From assembly GCF_052113705.1 (NCBI RefSeq), contig NZ_JBGQOG010000018.1, positions 33,837 through 97,836 on the forward strand: a stretch of 64,000 bases of DNA, in the 5' to 3' direction. This DNA is from JBGQOG01 sp052113705. Lineage in GTDB: Bacteria > Pseudomonadota > Alphaproteobacteria > Rhodobacterales > Rhodobacteraceae. The notes beneath the pieces were generated by a model, which saw only the letters and a program-made list of their open reading frames with translations, did no database searches and had not been told where the DNA came from. Of the stretch, positions 43,442 to 51,434 are shown piece after piece; within the stretch, counting starts at the first letter, position 1; the number at the start of each line of letters is the position of its first letter. A program made the translations under genes and the position numbers.

Positions 43442-43705
43442 ATGACGCAAACAGTAAAAGACCGGGTTATTGCCATCATCGCCGAACAGGCGGTGCTTGA
43501 TCCCGAACAGGTATCGCCGGAGATGACGCTCGCGGATCTCGGCATCGACTCGCTCGGCCTTGTCGAGTCGATCTTTGCCATCGAAGAAGCCTTTGATGTC
43601 ACCGTGCCCTTCAATGCCAATGAACCGGGTGAGAGCACCTTTGACATCTCCTCGGTGGCGGCGATCATCGCGGCGGTCGAGGGGCTGGTGGCGGAAAAGG
43701 TCTGA
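43442..43705 (+). CDS. Specialised acyl carrier protein next to lpxD
   Basis: This 87-residue carrier has the phosphopantetheine serine at S37 in LADLGIDSLGLVESIFAIEE. It differs from housekeeping AcpP after helix II (AFDVTVPFNANEPGESTFDI) and has a longer C-terminus. GGAGG precedes the ATG. It lies 12 bases after lpxD and four bases before a ketosynthase gene. Rhizobia use a dedicated AcpXL with its own synthases for lipid A chains, so this pair may do something comparable; it is not the same protein by pattern. Confidence 0.9.
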   Translation: MTQTVKDRVIAIIAEQAVLDPEQVSPEMTLADLGIDSLGLVESIFAIEEAFDVTVPFNANEPGESTFDISSVAAIIAAVEGLVAEKV

Positions 43706-43708
43706 CAG

Positions 43709-44917
43709 ATGCACAGGGTGGTGATTACCGGCGCGGGCACCGTGAACGCGCTGGGGCTGAACGTGCGCGACACGCTGACCGCCATGGCCGAGGGGCGCTG
43801 CGGCATCACGGATCTGGATTTTCAGGATGTGGAGCGGCTGTCGATCCGCATTGGCGGTCAGGTGCATGGCTGGAAACCGGAAGCGAACTTCAACCGGCAA
43901 CAGATTGTTCTGTATGACAAATACACCCAGTTCACCCTGATTGCCGCCAAGGAAGCCGTGGCGCAATCGGGGCTGAATTTCGCAGGCTCGCTGGGGTTGG
44001 CGTCGGGCGTTGTGCTCGGCACGGCGGGTGGCGGCGTGAACACCTGGGACGAGAATTACCGCGCCGTCTATGAAGAGGGCAAGAACCGCGTGCATCCGTT
44101 CGTGGTGCCGAAACTGATGAACAATGCCGCCGCCAGCCATGTCAGCATGGAATTTGGCCTGCGCGGCCCGGCGTTTTCGGTGGCGACAGCCTGCGCCAGC
44201 TCGAACCACGCGATGGGGCTGGCGTTCCAGATGGTCCGCTCGGGCATGTGCAAGGTGATGGTCACCGGTGGCTCTGAATCCATGCTCTGCTTTGGCGGCG
44301 TCAAGGCCTGGGAAGGCCTGCGGGTGATGAGCCGTGACGCCTGCCGCCCCTTCAGCGCCAACCGCAACGGCATGGTGCAGGGCGAGGGCGCGGGGATTTT
44401 CGTCTTTGAGGAATATGAACATGCCCGCGCGCGCGGGGCGGAAATTCTGGCGGAAGTTTCAGGCTTTGCGATGACCTCGGATGCGTCCGACATCGTGATG
44501 CCCTCGGCGCAGGGGGCAGAGCGGGCGATCACCGGCGCGCTGAAAGATGCGCGGTTGAACCCGGAAGATGTGGGCTACATCAACGCGCATGGCACCGGCA
44601 CGGCGGCGAATGACAAGACGGAATGCGCGGCGGTGGCGCATGCCTTTGGCCCGCAGGCGGATCAGCTGATGATCTCCTCGACCAAGTCGATGCATGGCCA
44701 TCTGATCGGCGGCACGGGGGCGGTGGAGCTTTTGGCCTGCATCATGGCACTGCGCGACGGGGTGATCGCACCGACGATCGGCTATGAAGAGGCGGACCCG
44801 GAATGCGCGCTTGATGTGGTGCCGAATGTGGCACGGCAGGCGAAGGTGACGGCGGTGCTGTCAAACGCCTTTGCCTTTGGCGGGCTGAACGCGGTCATCG
44901 CTTTGCGCAAGGTCTGA
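43709..44917 (+). CDS. Beta-ketoacyl-ACP synthase (FabF/NodE-like)
   Basis: This 402-residue condensing enzyme has catalytic C162 in SVATACASSNHAMG, histidines in INAHGTGTAANDKTE (about 300) and KSMHGHLIGGTGAVE (about 333), and the C-terminal SNAFAFGGLNAVIAL. All triad residues are present, so it should extend acyl-ACP. The four-base gap after its own acp gene suggests they work together. Given lpxD upstream, the product may be an acyl or 3-oxoacyl chain for lipid A. That is inference. Confidence 0.9.
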   Translation: MHRVVITGAGTVNALGLNVRDTLTAMAEGRCGITDLDFQDVERLSIRIGGQVHGWKPEANFNRQQIVLYDKYTQFTLIAAKEAVAQSGLNFAGSLGLASGVVLGTAGGGVNTWDENYRAVYEEGKNRVHPFVVPKLMNNAAASHVSMEFGLRGPAFSVATACASSNHAMGLAFQMVRSGMCKVMVTGGSESMLCFGGVKAWEGLRVMSRDACRPFSANRNGMVQGEGAGIFVFEEYEHARARGAEILAEVSGFAMTSDASDIVMPSAQGAERAITGALKDARLNPEDVGYINAHGTGTAANDKTECAAVAHAFGPQADQLMISSTKSMHGHLIGGTGAVELLACIMALRDGVIAPTIGYEEADPECALDVVPNVARQAKVTAVLSNAFAFGGLNAVIALRKV

Positions 44918-44944
44918 AGAAGCGCCCGCAAGCCTTTGAAAAGA

Positions 44945-44970
44945 AAACGCCGCCCCGAGGGGCGGCGTTT
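44945..44970. terminator. Bidirectional terminator between convergent genes
   Basis: AAACGCCGCCCC (44945-44956) pairs with GGGGCGGCGTTT (44959-44970), a twelve-pair stem with A/T ends. It lies between the ketosynthase stop (44917) and the ialB stop (44994) and can serve both. Confidence 0.85.
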
Positions 44971-44993
44971 GGCGTTTCTGCAACGGCCTGCGC

Positions 44994-45662
44994 TTATTTC
45001 TGCGCGGCGGCATTGGCGGTGCTGACCGCCTCATAGCCCGCGGTGAAGCCTTTCAGCGACATCGCCAGTTCCACTTTCTTGTCCGGCGCGGCGGCGGGCA
45101 CGATGGAGATCGTGGCCTTGTTCCCCTTGCGGAAGCCCTCGATCTCGGCGGCGGTAAAGCCGACGCGGCTGATGCAGCCGACGCGGGCGCAGACGGTGAA
45201 CGGATAGACCTTGGCGGTCGCCGTATCGACCTGAATGGCCACCTGCTCGGTCAGCAGGGTTTCGAGCGGGGTGATGATCGTGGCACCTGCGGCGGCAGGC
45301 TGACCCGCGGGCAGCGGGAAGATCGAGATTTCGGCCACGTGATTGCCGTCACCGTCTTTGAGCAATTGGTAGAGTTGGCACGGATCTTTGCCATCCTCGG
45401 TGCGCACGCAGCGCTGTTCCCAGTCACCCTGAGTCGCGGCAACATATTCCGAGCCGACGGCATCGGGGCCGGGGGTTGCTTCGGCGCCCATCGACAGGGC
45501 GTCAACCCCGGCGGCGGGGGCTGCGGGGGCGTCAGTGGTGGCGGCGGGTGCGGTCGCATCGGCGGCCGGGGCCGGCGTTGCGGGGGTGCTGTCCTGCGCC
45601 AGCGCCGGCAGCGACATCCCCATCAGGGCCACGATTGCCAGCGATTTGGTCAGAAGTGTCAT
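44994..45662 (-). CDS. Invasion-associated locus B (IalB) family protein
   Basis: This 222-residue exported protein has signal peptide LAIVALMGMSLPALAQ near residues 8-23, then an Ala/Pro/Thr-rich linker of about 45 residues. The IalB domain follows, with TQGDWEQRCVRTEDGKDPCQ and FTVCARVGCISRVGFTAAEI, its paired cysteines conserved. IalB was named from Bartonella, where it affects erythrocyte invasion; in free-living Rhodobacteraceae the role is unknown. Start ATG 45662 is chosen, ATG 45671 is possible. The region upstream holds two structured RNA candidates on the same strand. Confidence 0.88.
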   Translation of the reverse strand: MTLLTKSLAIVALMGMSLPALAQDSTPATPAPAADATAPAATTDAPAAPAAGVDALSMGAEATPGPDAVGSEYVAATQGDWEQRCVRTEDGKDPCQLYQLLKDGDGNHVAEISIFPLPAGQPAAAGATIITPLETLLTEQVAIQVDTATAKVYPFTVCARVGCISRVGFTAAEIEGFRKGNKATISIVPAAAPDKKVELAMSLKGFTAGYEAVSTANAAAQK

Positions 45663-45864
45663 ATTGTCCATCCATCCTGAACGGGTTTCCGGCCCCGGAC
45701 CTAACATGGGCAGGGCCCGAAGTCAGGGGCGAAATCATCCCGACAGCCACACAAGGCGCGGTTTTCTGCCACCTTTTCGTGAAGATCAATGTCTGGGAAT
45801 TCTGAAATCCGGGGAAGGTGACCGCCAGGCCGGGGTCTTGACCGCAAGCGGCAGGCACAATCGG

Positions 45865-45937
45865 AAAAGGGCCCCCGAAAGGACCCTTTTCTCTTTATTG
45901 GCTCCCCGTCGGACTGGCCGACTTAGTTCTTCTGGGG
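45865..45937 (-). ncRNA. Candidate small RNA upstream of ialB
   Basis: On the minus strand: TTGACG (45966-45961), 17 bases, TAGCGT (45943-45938), a plausible promoter. Then comes the hairpin GTCGG-CCAGT-CCGAC (45922-45908), flanked by CCCC/GGGG able to pair. A terminator-like stem AAAAGGGTCC/GGGCCCTTTT follows (45890-45865). That stem pairs fully only on the minus strand, because a G-T pair there becomes C-A on the other strand, so the strand call is supported. Length is about 70 nt. It could instead be an attenuated ialB leader. Confidence 0.5.
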
Positions 45938-46001
45938 ACGCTAAACCGAGGTCACGTCTCCGTCAACAGGCAAAAAACAGGAATGTGACGGGCATGTTAC
46001 C

Positions 46002-46032
46002 AAAAAAAACGGCCGCATCGTTTGATGCGGCC
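46002..46032 (-). terminator. Perfect intrinsic terminator on the minus strand without a known gene
   Basis: GGCCGCATC (46011-46019) and GATGCGGCC (46024-46032) form a nine-pair stem. On the minus strand it is followed by G and TTTTTTTT (complement of 46002-46009). Any transcript it ends must start within or antisense to the beginning of the HerA-like gene at 46150. No protein gene fits, so a small RNA is likely. Confidence 0.75.
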
Positions 46033-46149
46033 AGTCTGACAGGGAGGAAGTTGTTCCGGGCCGAGGACATGGCGCGGAACAAGATCAATACTGGCATGAA
46101 CTGGTTAATTTTGTATTCTCTGGCCAGGATGGACCGGAGGAATGCGATC

Positions 46150-47736
46150 GTGCTGACGGAAAACGGGATTTTTGTGGGCGGCGGCGGCGAGGCCTATGCG
46201 GCGGCACAAGAAATGCTGCTGAAATACGGAAACCGGCACGGCTTGATCGCGGGGGCGACGGGCACCGGCAAGACGGTCACCCTGCAGATCCTGGCGGAGG
46301 GGTTTTCCGAGGCGGGCGTGCCGGTGTTTCTGGCGGATGTGAAGGGCGATCTGGCGGGGCTGGCGCTGCCCGGCTCGGCCAATGGCAAGCTGCATGAGGC
46401 CTTTCTGAAGCGTGCAGAAACCATTGGTTACCCTCTGACCTACAAGGATTTCCCGGTCACCTTCTGGGATATTTTCGGCCAGCAGGGGCACCCGGTCCGC
46501 ACGACGATTTCCGAAATGGGGCCTTTGCTGCTGGCGCGGCTGATGGACTTGAGCGAGGCGCAGGAAGGCGTGCTGAACATCGCCTTTCATCTGGCGGATG
46601 AAGAGGGATTGCCGCTGCTGGATCTCAAGGATCTGCGGGCGATGCTGGTGTTCATCGGCCAGAATGCCGCCGACATCGGGCTGCGCTATGGCAATGTGGC
46701 CCCGGCGACCGTGGGGGCGATTCAGCGGCAGCTTCTGGTGCTCGAGACCCAGGGGGGCGCCGGTTTCTTCGGCGAACCCGCGCTTGAACTTGCCGATATG
46801 ATGACGCTGGCGCCGGATGGCCGCGGGCAGATCAACATTCTGGCCGCCGATAAATTGATGGCGTCTCCAAGGCTTTACGCGACATTCCTCTTGTGGCTTC
46901 TCTCGGAACTTTTTGAGGAGTTGCCCGAGGTCGGCGATCCGGACAAGCCGAAATTCGTGTTCTTCTTCGACGAGGCGCATCTGCTGTTTGACGATGCGCC
47001 AAAGGCTTTGGTGGACAAGGTCGAGCAGGTGGCGCGGTTGATCCGCTCGAAAGGCGTCGGCGTCTATTTCATCACCCAGAACCCCGCCGATGTGCCCGAG
47101 GATATTCTGGGCCAGCTCGGCAACCGGGTGCAGCATGCCTTGCGCGCCTTTACCGCCAAGGACCAAAAGGACCTGCGCCGCGCGGCGGAGAATTACCGGG
47201 CAAACCCCCGTTTTGATACGGAAATCGCCATAAAGGAAGTGGGGACGGGCGAGGCGGTCACCTCCTTCCTGCAGGCCAAGGGCGTGCCGGCAATGGTGGA
47301 GCGCACCCTCGTGCGCCCGCCCGCGTCCCGGCTTGGGCCGATCAGCCCGGGCGAGCGTGCGGTGCTGATGGGGGCCTCTCCCTTCACGGCGAAATACACG
47401 ACGCCGATTGACCGCGACTCGGCCTTTGAGCGGCTGGCGGCACGTGCGGCAGCGGCGGCAGCAGAGAGCGCCAAAGCGGATGCCGAAGCGGCTGAAGCGA
47501 AAACCCAGGCCCAGGCCGATAAAGAAGCGGCGCGCGAGTATAAATCCGCGCGCCGCTATGAGGGCGGCACCGTCAGCACGCGACGGAGCAGCAGCACCAG
47601 CGGCAGTTCGGGCCGCGCCTCCCGCTCGGACAGTCTGGTGGAGGCATTTGGCAAAAGCTTTGTGCGCCAACTCGGCACCCGCTCGGGTCAGGCGCTGGTG
47701 CGGGGCGTCCTCGGGTCGCTGTTCAAGGCACGCTGA
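46150..47736 (+). CDS. HerA-like ATPase, DUF853 (YjgR-like)
   Basis: The product has 528 residues from GTG 46150, nine bases after GGAGG; the family opening LTENGIFVGGGGEAYAAAQE starts right here. Walker A is GATGTGKT (residues 35-42), Walker B the acidic FVFFFDEAHLLFDD (about 276-289), and the sensor-like ITQNPADVPEDILGQLGNRV follows. The C-terminal 120 residues are an Ala/Glu-rich coil and a Ser/Arg-rich linker ending in EAFGKSFVRQLG. HerA-like proteins are DNA translocases; the YjgR branch has no settled function. Confidence 0.92.
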   Translation: MLTENGIFVGGGGEAYAAAQEMLLKYGNRHGLIAGATGTGKTVTLQILAEGFSEAGVPVFLADVKGDLAGLALPGSANGKLHEAFLKRAETIGYPLTYKDFPVTFWDIFGQQGHPVRTTISEMGPLLLARLMDLSEAQEGVLNIAFHLADEEGLPLLDLKDLRAMLVFIGQNAADIGLRYGNVAPATVGAIQRQLLVLETQGGAGFFGEPALELADMMTLAPDGRGQINILAADKLMASPRLYATFLLWLLSELFEELPEVGDPDKPKFVFFFDEAHLLFDDAPKALVDKVEQVARLIRSKGVGVYFITQNPADVPEDILGQLGNRVQHALRAFTAKDQKDLRRAAENYRANPRFDTEIAIKEVGTGEAVTSFLQAKGVPAMVERTLVRPPASRLGPISPGERAVLMGASPFTAKYTTPIDRDSAFERLAARAAAAAAESAKADAEAAEAKTQAQADKEAAREYKSARRYEGGTVSTRRSSSTSGSSGRASRSDSLVEAFGKSFVRQLGTRSGQALVRGVLGSLFKAR

Positions 47737-47825
47737 AGGGCGGGCCCTATAAAATTTGGGCCCGCTGAATATTGGGCCCGCTGACCGCGGGCGCGCCGTA
47801 GCCGGGACGGGCGGAACATCAGGAT

Positions 47826-47847
47826 CGGGGCGCAAGGCTGCGCCCCG
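47826..47847. terminator. Hairpin terminator between convergent genes
   Basis: CGGGGCGCA (47826-47834) pairs with TGCGCCCCG (47839-47847), nine pairs. On the plus strand ATTTTCTT follows six bases later. It lies between the HerA-like gene and the DUF6477 gene. Just before it, GGGCCCGCTGA is repeated twice. Confidence 0.6.
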
Positions 47848-47859
47848 TCAGGATTTTCT

Positions 47860-48159
47860 TCAGATGGTGCGGCCCCAGGGGGCCTGAGGCAAAATGCGCG
47901 CTTCGGCCATCATGGCGATCAGCAGGTCGATATGGCGGGCCACGCTGTAGGTGGCACCACCGGCGCGGCGATCGGCTTCAAGCAATGCCTCTTCGGCAAT
48001 CAGATGGGTGAGCGCGGTCTCGGGGCCGGGGATCTGACTGGCCCGCATCAGGCGGCGCAGATCGCGGGTGCGGTTGTATTCGCACTGGCCCAGACGGGCG
48101 GCGCGCACCAGCAAACGCGGGCGGCGCAGGGACGACAGCAAGCGGTGGAAATCGGTCAT
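47860..48159 (-). CDS. DUF6477 family protein
   Basis: This 99-residue protein opens MTDFHRLLSSLRRPRLLVRA and ends with ARHIDLLIAMMAEARILPQA. The LRRPRLLVRAAR...YNRTRDLRRLMR and EEALLEADRR...YSVARHIDLLIA blocks are the pattern of DUF6477, a small helical family I know from Rhodobacteraceae. GAAAGGATAGGCT precedes the start. It is divergent from the DUF6456 regulator-like gene at 48386. The function is unknown. Confidence 0.8.
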   Translation of the reverse strand: MTDFHRLLSSLRRPRLLVRAARLGQCEYNRTRDLRRLMRASQIPGPETALTHLIAEEALLEADRRAGGATYSVARHIDLLIAMMAEARILPQAPWGRTI

Positions 48160-48344
48160 AGCCTATCCTTTCTTGGACATCGGCCTCCAGCTTGATGCAA
48201 CCCTGGCGTGTGTTGCGCGCGGATCATTCGCTGCGCGCGCGAAGAGATGTCTTGGTCAAAGTTTTTGGGGCAATGATCGAGACCGTTGTGTTTCAACAAG
48301 AAACTGCAACCATACAATCTGCGGTTGAAGAACTGCGTAGGGGG

Positions 48345-48366
48345 GAAATGCGACGAAACGCATTTC
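48345..48366 (+). promoter_or_regulatory. Perfect dyad immediately upstream of the DUF6456 gene
   Basis: GAAATGCG (48345-48352) and CGCATTTC (48359-48366) flank ACGAAA, eight pairs, ending 19 bases before ATG 48386. The neighbouring gene encodes a helix-turn-helix protein, so autoregulation through this site is possible. It could instead fold in the mRNA leader next to GGGGGAA, the ribosome binding site. Confidence 0.5.
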
Positions 48367-48385
48367 GTATTCCGGGGGAACAGGG

Positions 48386-49507
48386 ATGCCAGCACCGGCC
48401 GAAGGGCCAGGACGGATTCCGGCGTGGGTGCCGGAGCCGGCCCGGCTGTATTTGCAACACACCGAGAATGGCGTGTCGATACGGCAGCTGGCACGCGCGG
48501 AGGGCGTCCACGCCTCGACGGTGCTGCGTCGGGTGCGACGGGTCGAACAGCGCCGCGATGACCCTCTGGTGGACGAAGCGCTTTCTCGTCTGGCTCAGGC
48601 GCATGGCGGCGACCGCCTTCAGGGTAGGGACATCCAGAAAGGGATCATCATGACTGCACCCATTCGCAAGGCCGGTCAGGCACGGATCAATGAAGAGCAG
48701 CTGATCGGCGAGGCGCGCCGGATCTTGCGGCGGCTGGCCGAGGCGGGGGCGCTCCTGGCCGTCGCGCCGGATATGGACAAGGCGGTGGTGCTGAAGGGCA
48801 CCCTGCGCACGGCGGTGCTTGAGCGGGACGTGGCGCAGGCCTTCGCGCTCAAGGATTGGATCGCCGTGGCGCAGGCGGGCCGGGTGACCACCTATGAGAT
48901 CACCACCGCGGGCCGCGCGATGCTGCGGCGCCTGCTGGAAAGCGACGCGAATTCCCGGCCATCCCCGGGCGCCGGGGCTGCAGCACCGGAAGGGTTCAGC
49001 GACGCGCAGGCGGCATTTTCGGGGCAACACCGGGCCTGGTCCGAGGGGCGCGGCGCGCGCGGCCGCATCAACCTGGCCGAGAGCCCGCTGGGCATTCTGG
49101 CGCGGCGTCGCGACAAGGAGGGCACGCCGTTTCTGGCCCCCGAACTCGTCAGCGCGGGCGAGCGCCTGCGCGAGGATTTCGAGCTGGCGCAGATGGGCCC
49201 CCGCGTGGCGCAGAACTGGGAGCGGTTCCTGACCGGCGGTGACCGCGGCAGCTACCGGGTGGAGGGGGCGCTCGGCGGCGGCTCGGACCGCGCGCGCGAC
49301 CGGGTGGCGCTGGCCCTGCGCGATCTGGGGCCGGGGCTTGGCGATATGGCGCTGCGCTGCTGCTGTTTTCTCGAGGGGCTGGAGACGGCAGAGCAACGGC
49401 TGGGCTGGTCGGCGCGCTCGGGCAAGATCGTGCTGCGCATCGCGCTGATCCGGCTCAAGCGGCATTACGACGAGACCTATGGCGGCAAGATGCCGATGAT
49501 CGGCTGA
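48386..49507 (+). CDS. DUF6456 helix-turn-helix protein
   Basis: This 373-residue protein has an N-terminal HTH-like segment at about residues 28-55 (NGVSIRQLARAEGVHASTVL, RRVRRVE). A winged-helix-like middle includes VTTYEITTAGRAMLRRLLES. The C-terminal DUF6456 domain includes SPLGILARRRD, LAPELVSAGERLREDFELAQ, RVALALRDLGPGL and RSGKIVLRIALIRLKRHY. GGGGGAA lies upstream of the ATG. DNA binding is likely; targets are unknown. It is paired divergently with DUF6477. Confidence 0.82.
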   Translation: MPAPAEGPGRIPAWVPEPARLYLQHTENGVSIRQLARAEGVHASTVLRRVRRVEQRRDDPLVDEALSRLAQAHGGDRLQGRDIQKGIIMTAPIRKAGQARINEEQLIGEARRILRRLAEAGALLAVAPDMDKAVVLKGTLRTAVLERDVAQAFALKDWIAVAQAGRVTTYEITTAGRAMLRRLLESDANSRPSPGAGAAAPEGFSDAQAAFSGQHRAWSEGRGARGRINLAESPLGILARRRDKEGTPFLAPELVSAGERLREDFELAQMGPRVAQNWERFLTGGDRGSYRVEGALGGGSDRARDRVALALRDLGPGLGDMALRCCCFLEGLETAEQRLGWSARSGKIVLRIALIRLKRHYDETYGGKMPMIG

Positions 49508-49617
49508 CGGTCTCCTGTTCAGAAAGTGACTTTCCACCGGCGGTCAACGGGTTAGTGTTGGCGGACCGCCGGAGGGGCCCTGCGCTGACCGGACCGCATG
49601 TTGCAGGGGATATTCAG

Positions 49618-50655
49618 GTGAAGACAAAACGCATCAATCTGGCTTTGCAGGGCGGCGGCGCGCATGGCGCCTTTACCTGGGGGGTCCTTGACCGACTGTT
49701 GCAAGAGGACTGGCTGGAGATTTCCGGGGTCAGCGGCACATCGGCGGGGGCGCTGAACGCGGCGGTGCTGAAGGAGGGGCTGAGCCGGGGCAAGCGCTCG
49801 GAGGCGCGGGCCATGCTGGACGCCCTCTGGGGGCGGGTGGCGGGGGTGCAGGATTACCGCCTCTCGCGCTGGATGGAGGCGATGTTTCCGGTGCCGCGCC
49901 CGATGCAGCGGCTGGCACAGGCCTTTTCGCCCGCCGCCTGGATGGATGCGCTGACACGGGTGTTCAGCCCCTATGACAGCGGCCCGTTCTACATCAACCC
50001 GCTGGCCTCGATCGTGGAGGAGTTCGACTTTGCGCGCATCACCTGCGCGGAGGGGCCGCAGCTCTATGTCTCGGCCACCAATGTGCGGACCGGCAAGATC
50101 CGGGTGTTCAGCGGCAAGGAAATCTCGCCAGAGGTGCTGATGGCCTCTGCCTGTTTGCCCACGGTGTTCCGCGCGGTGGAATTGATCGATCCCGCGACGG
50201 GGCAGCTCGAGGCCTATTGGGATGGCGGCTTTTCCGGCAATCCGGCGCTGTTTCCCTTGTTTGGCATGGACTTGCCGCCCGATATTCTGCTGGTGAACAT
50301 CAACCCGCTGCGCCGCGAAGAGGTGCCGCAGACCCCCTCGCAGATCGAGGACCGGGTGAATGAGATCAGCTTTAACGCCTCGATCCTGCGGGAACTGCGG
50401 GCAATCAATTTCGTGAAACGGCTGATTGCGGAGGGCAAGGTCGAGAAGGGCGGAATGAAGGATGTGCTGGTGCATCTGCTGGCGGATGACGATCTGATGA
50501 TCCGTCTCGGGGTGGCCAGCAAGATGATGGCCGACCGCGAGCTGATGGGGCAGATGAAACTGGCCGGACAGGCGGCGGCGGATGTGTTCCTGAGCAAACA
50601 TGCCGCCGACATCAACGAACGCTCAACCGTCGATCTGACGGCGATGTTCTCCTGA
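49618..50655 (+). CDS. Patatin-like phospholipase family protein
   Basis: This lipid acyl hydrolase has a Ser-Asp dyad. The 345 residues start at GTG 49618, eight bases after AGGGGA. Motifs are the oxyanion GGGAHG (LALQGGGAHGAFTWGVLDRL, about residues 7-26), nucleophile GTSAG (about 42) and the DGG motif AYWDGGFSGNPALF (about 205) with the catalytic aspartate. There is no signal peptide. The substrate is unknown. It runs alone between DUF6456 and the convergent DUF502 gene. Confidence 0.92.
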   Translation: MKTKRINLALQGGGAHGAFTWGVLDRLLQEDWLEISGVSGTSAGALNAAVLKEGLSRGKRSEARAMLDALWGRVAGVQDYRLSRWMEAMFPVPRPMQRLAQAFSPAAWMDALTRVFSPYDSGPFYINPLASIVEEFDFARITCAEGPQLYVSATNVRTGKIRVFSGKEISPEVLMASACLPTVFRAVELIDPATGQLEAYWDGGFSGNPALFPLFGMDLPPDILLVNINPLRREEVPQTPSQIEDRVNEISFNASILRELRAINFVKRLIAEGKVEKGGMKDVLVHLLADDDLMIRLGVASKMMADRELMGQMKLAGQAAADVFLSKHAADINERSTVDLTAMFS

Positions 50656-50668
50656 CCCCAAGCCCCGG

Positions 50669-51349
50669 TTACGGCTGTGCCGCGGCCCCCGGAAGTTCTT
50701 TGGCATTGGGATAAACCAGACCGGCCGAGATGATCAGCTTGGCCGCATCCTCAACCTTCATATCGAGGAAGATCACGTCGCGGCGCGGCAGATAGAGCAA
50801 AAAGCCCGAGGTCGGGTTGGGCGTGGTCGGCAGAAACACCGAGATGATCTCATCCGAGTCGGGCACTTTCGCGGCGATCTCGCCCTTGGCCACGGTGGAG
50901 ACAAAGCCCAGAGCCCAGATCCCCTTGCGCGGATATTCCACCATGCAGGCTTTATCAAAGCTGCTGTCGGATTGCGCGAAAACGGTTTCTGCGATTTGTT
51001 TCAGGCCGTTATAGACCGAACGTACCACCGGCATCCGGTCCACCAGATGCTCGCCCCAGCGCAGGAGCGAGCGGCCGAGCAGCCCCTTGGCCATCCAGCC
51101 GATGAAGACGGTGAAGATCAGGAAGATGACCACGCCATAGCCGCGCACATTCAGCCCGACATATTGCTCGGGCTGCCAGCGGGCGGGAACGAAGGGCAGG
51201 ACCCAGCCGTCGATCCAGCCGGTGACGGTCCAGATCAGCCAGAGGGTCATGCCGATCGGCATCACTACCACCAGGCCGGTCAGAAAGGCGCTGCGCAGGC
51301 GGGCAACAAAGCCCCGGCGTCGGGCATGCGGCTCGGGTATGTCGTTCAT
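50669..51349 (-). CDS. DUF502 membrane protein
   Basis: This 226-residue protein has two transmembrane segments, RSAFLTGLVVVMPIGMTLWLIW (about 19-40) and GYGVVIFLIFTVFIGWMAKG (about 70-89). The soluble DUF502 domain has RMPVVRSVYNGLKQIAETVF, VEYPRKGIWALGFVS and TPNPTSGFLLYLPRRDVIFL. The family is widespread in proteobacteria and plants (LCV-like) with no firm biochemical function. It ends 13 bases from the convergent patatin gene. Confidence 0.9.
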   Translation of the reverse strand: MNDIPEPHARRRGFVARLRSAFLTGLVVVMPIGMTLWLIWTVTGWIDGWVLPFVPARWQPEQYVGLNVRGYGVVIFLIFTVFIGWMAKGLLGRSLLRWGEHLVDRMPVVRSVYNGLKQIAETVFAQSDSSFDKACMVEYPRKGIWALGFVSTVAKGEIAAKVPDSDEIISVFLPTTPNPTSGFLLYLPRRDVIFLDMKVEDAAKLIISAGLVYPNAKELPGAAAQP

Positions 51350-51434
51350 TCTCGGGTTCCCCGGGCAGGCGCAAGGCGCGTGGTCGTGCTGGATCCATAT
51401 CTAGGCAGGCCCCACGCGCCCTGCAATGGGCGGC

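Noticed and set aside
45900..45966. tRNA or tmRNA gene suggested by the structured sequence before ialB
   Set aside because: No T-loop consensus, acceptor stem or CCA end can be drawn; a small RNA or leader fits better.
45535..46149. N-terminal extension of the HerA-like protein by about 200 codons
   Set aside because: The extension runs through ialB antisense and through two hairpin RNA candidates; family sequence begins at GTG 46150 beside GGAGG.
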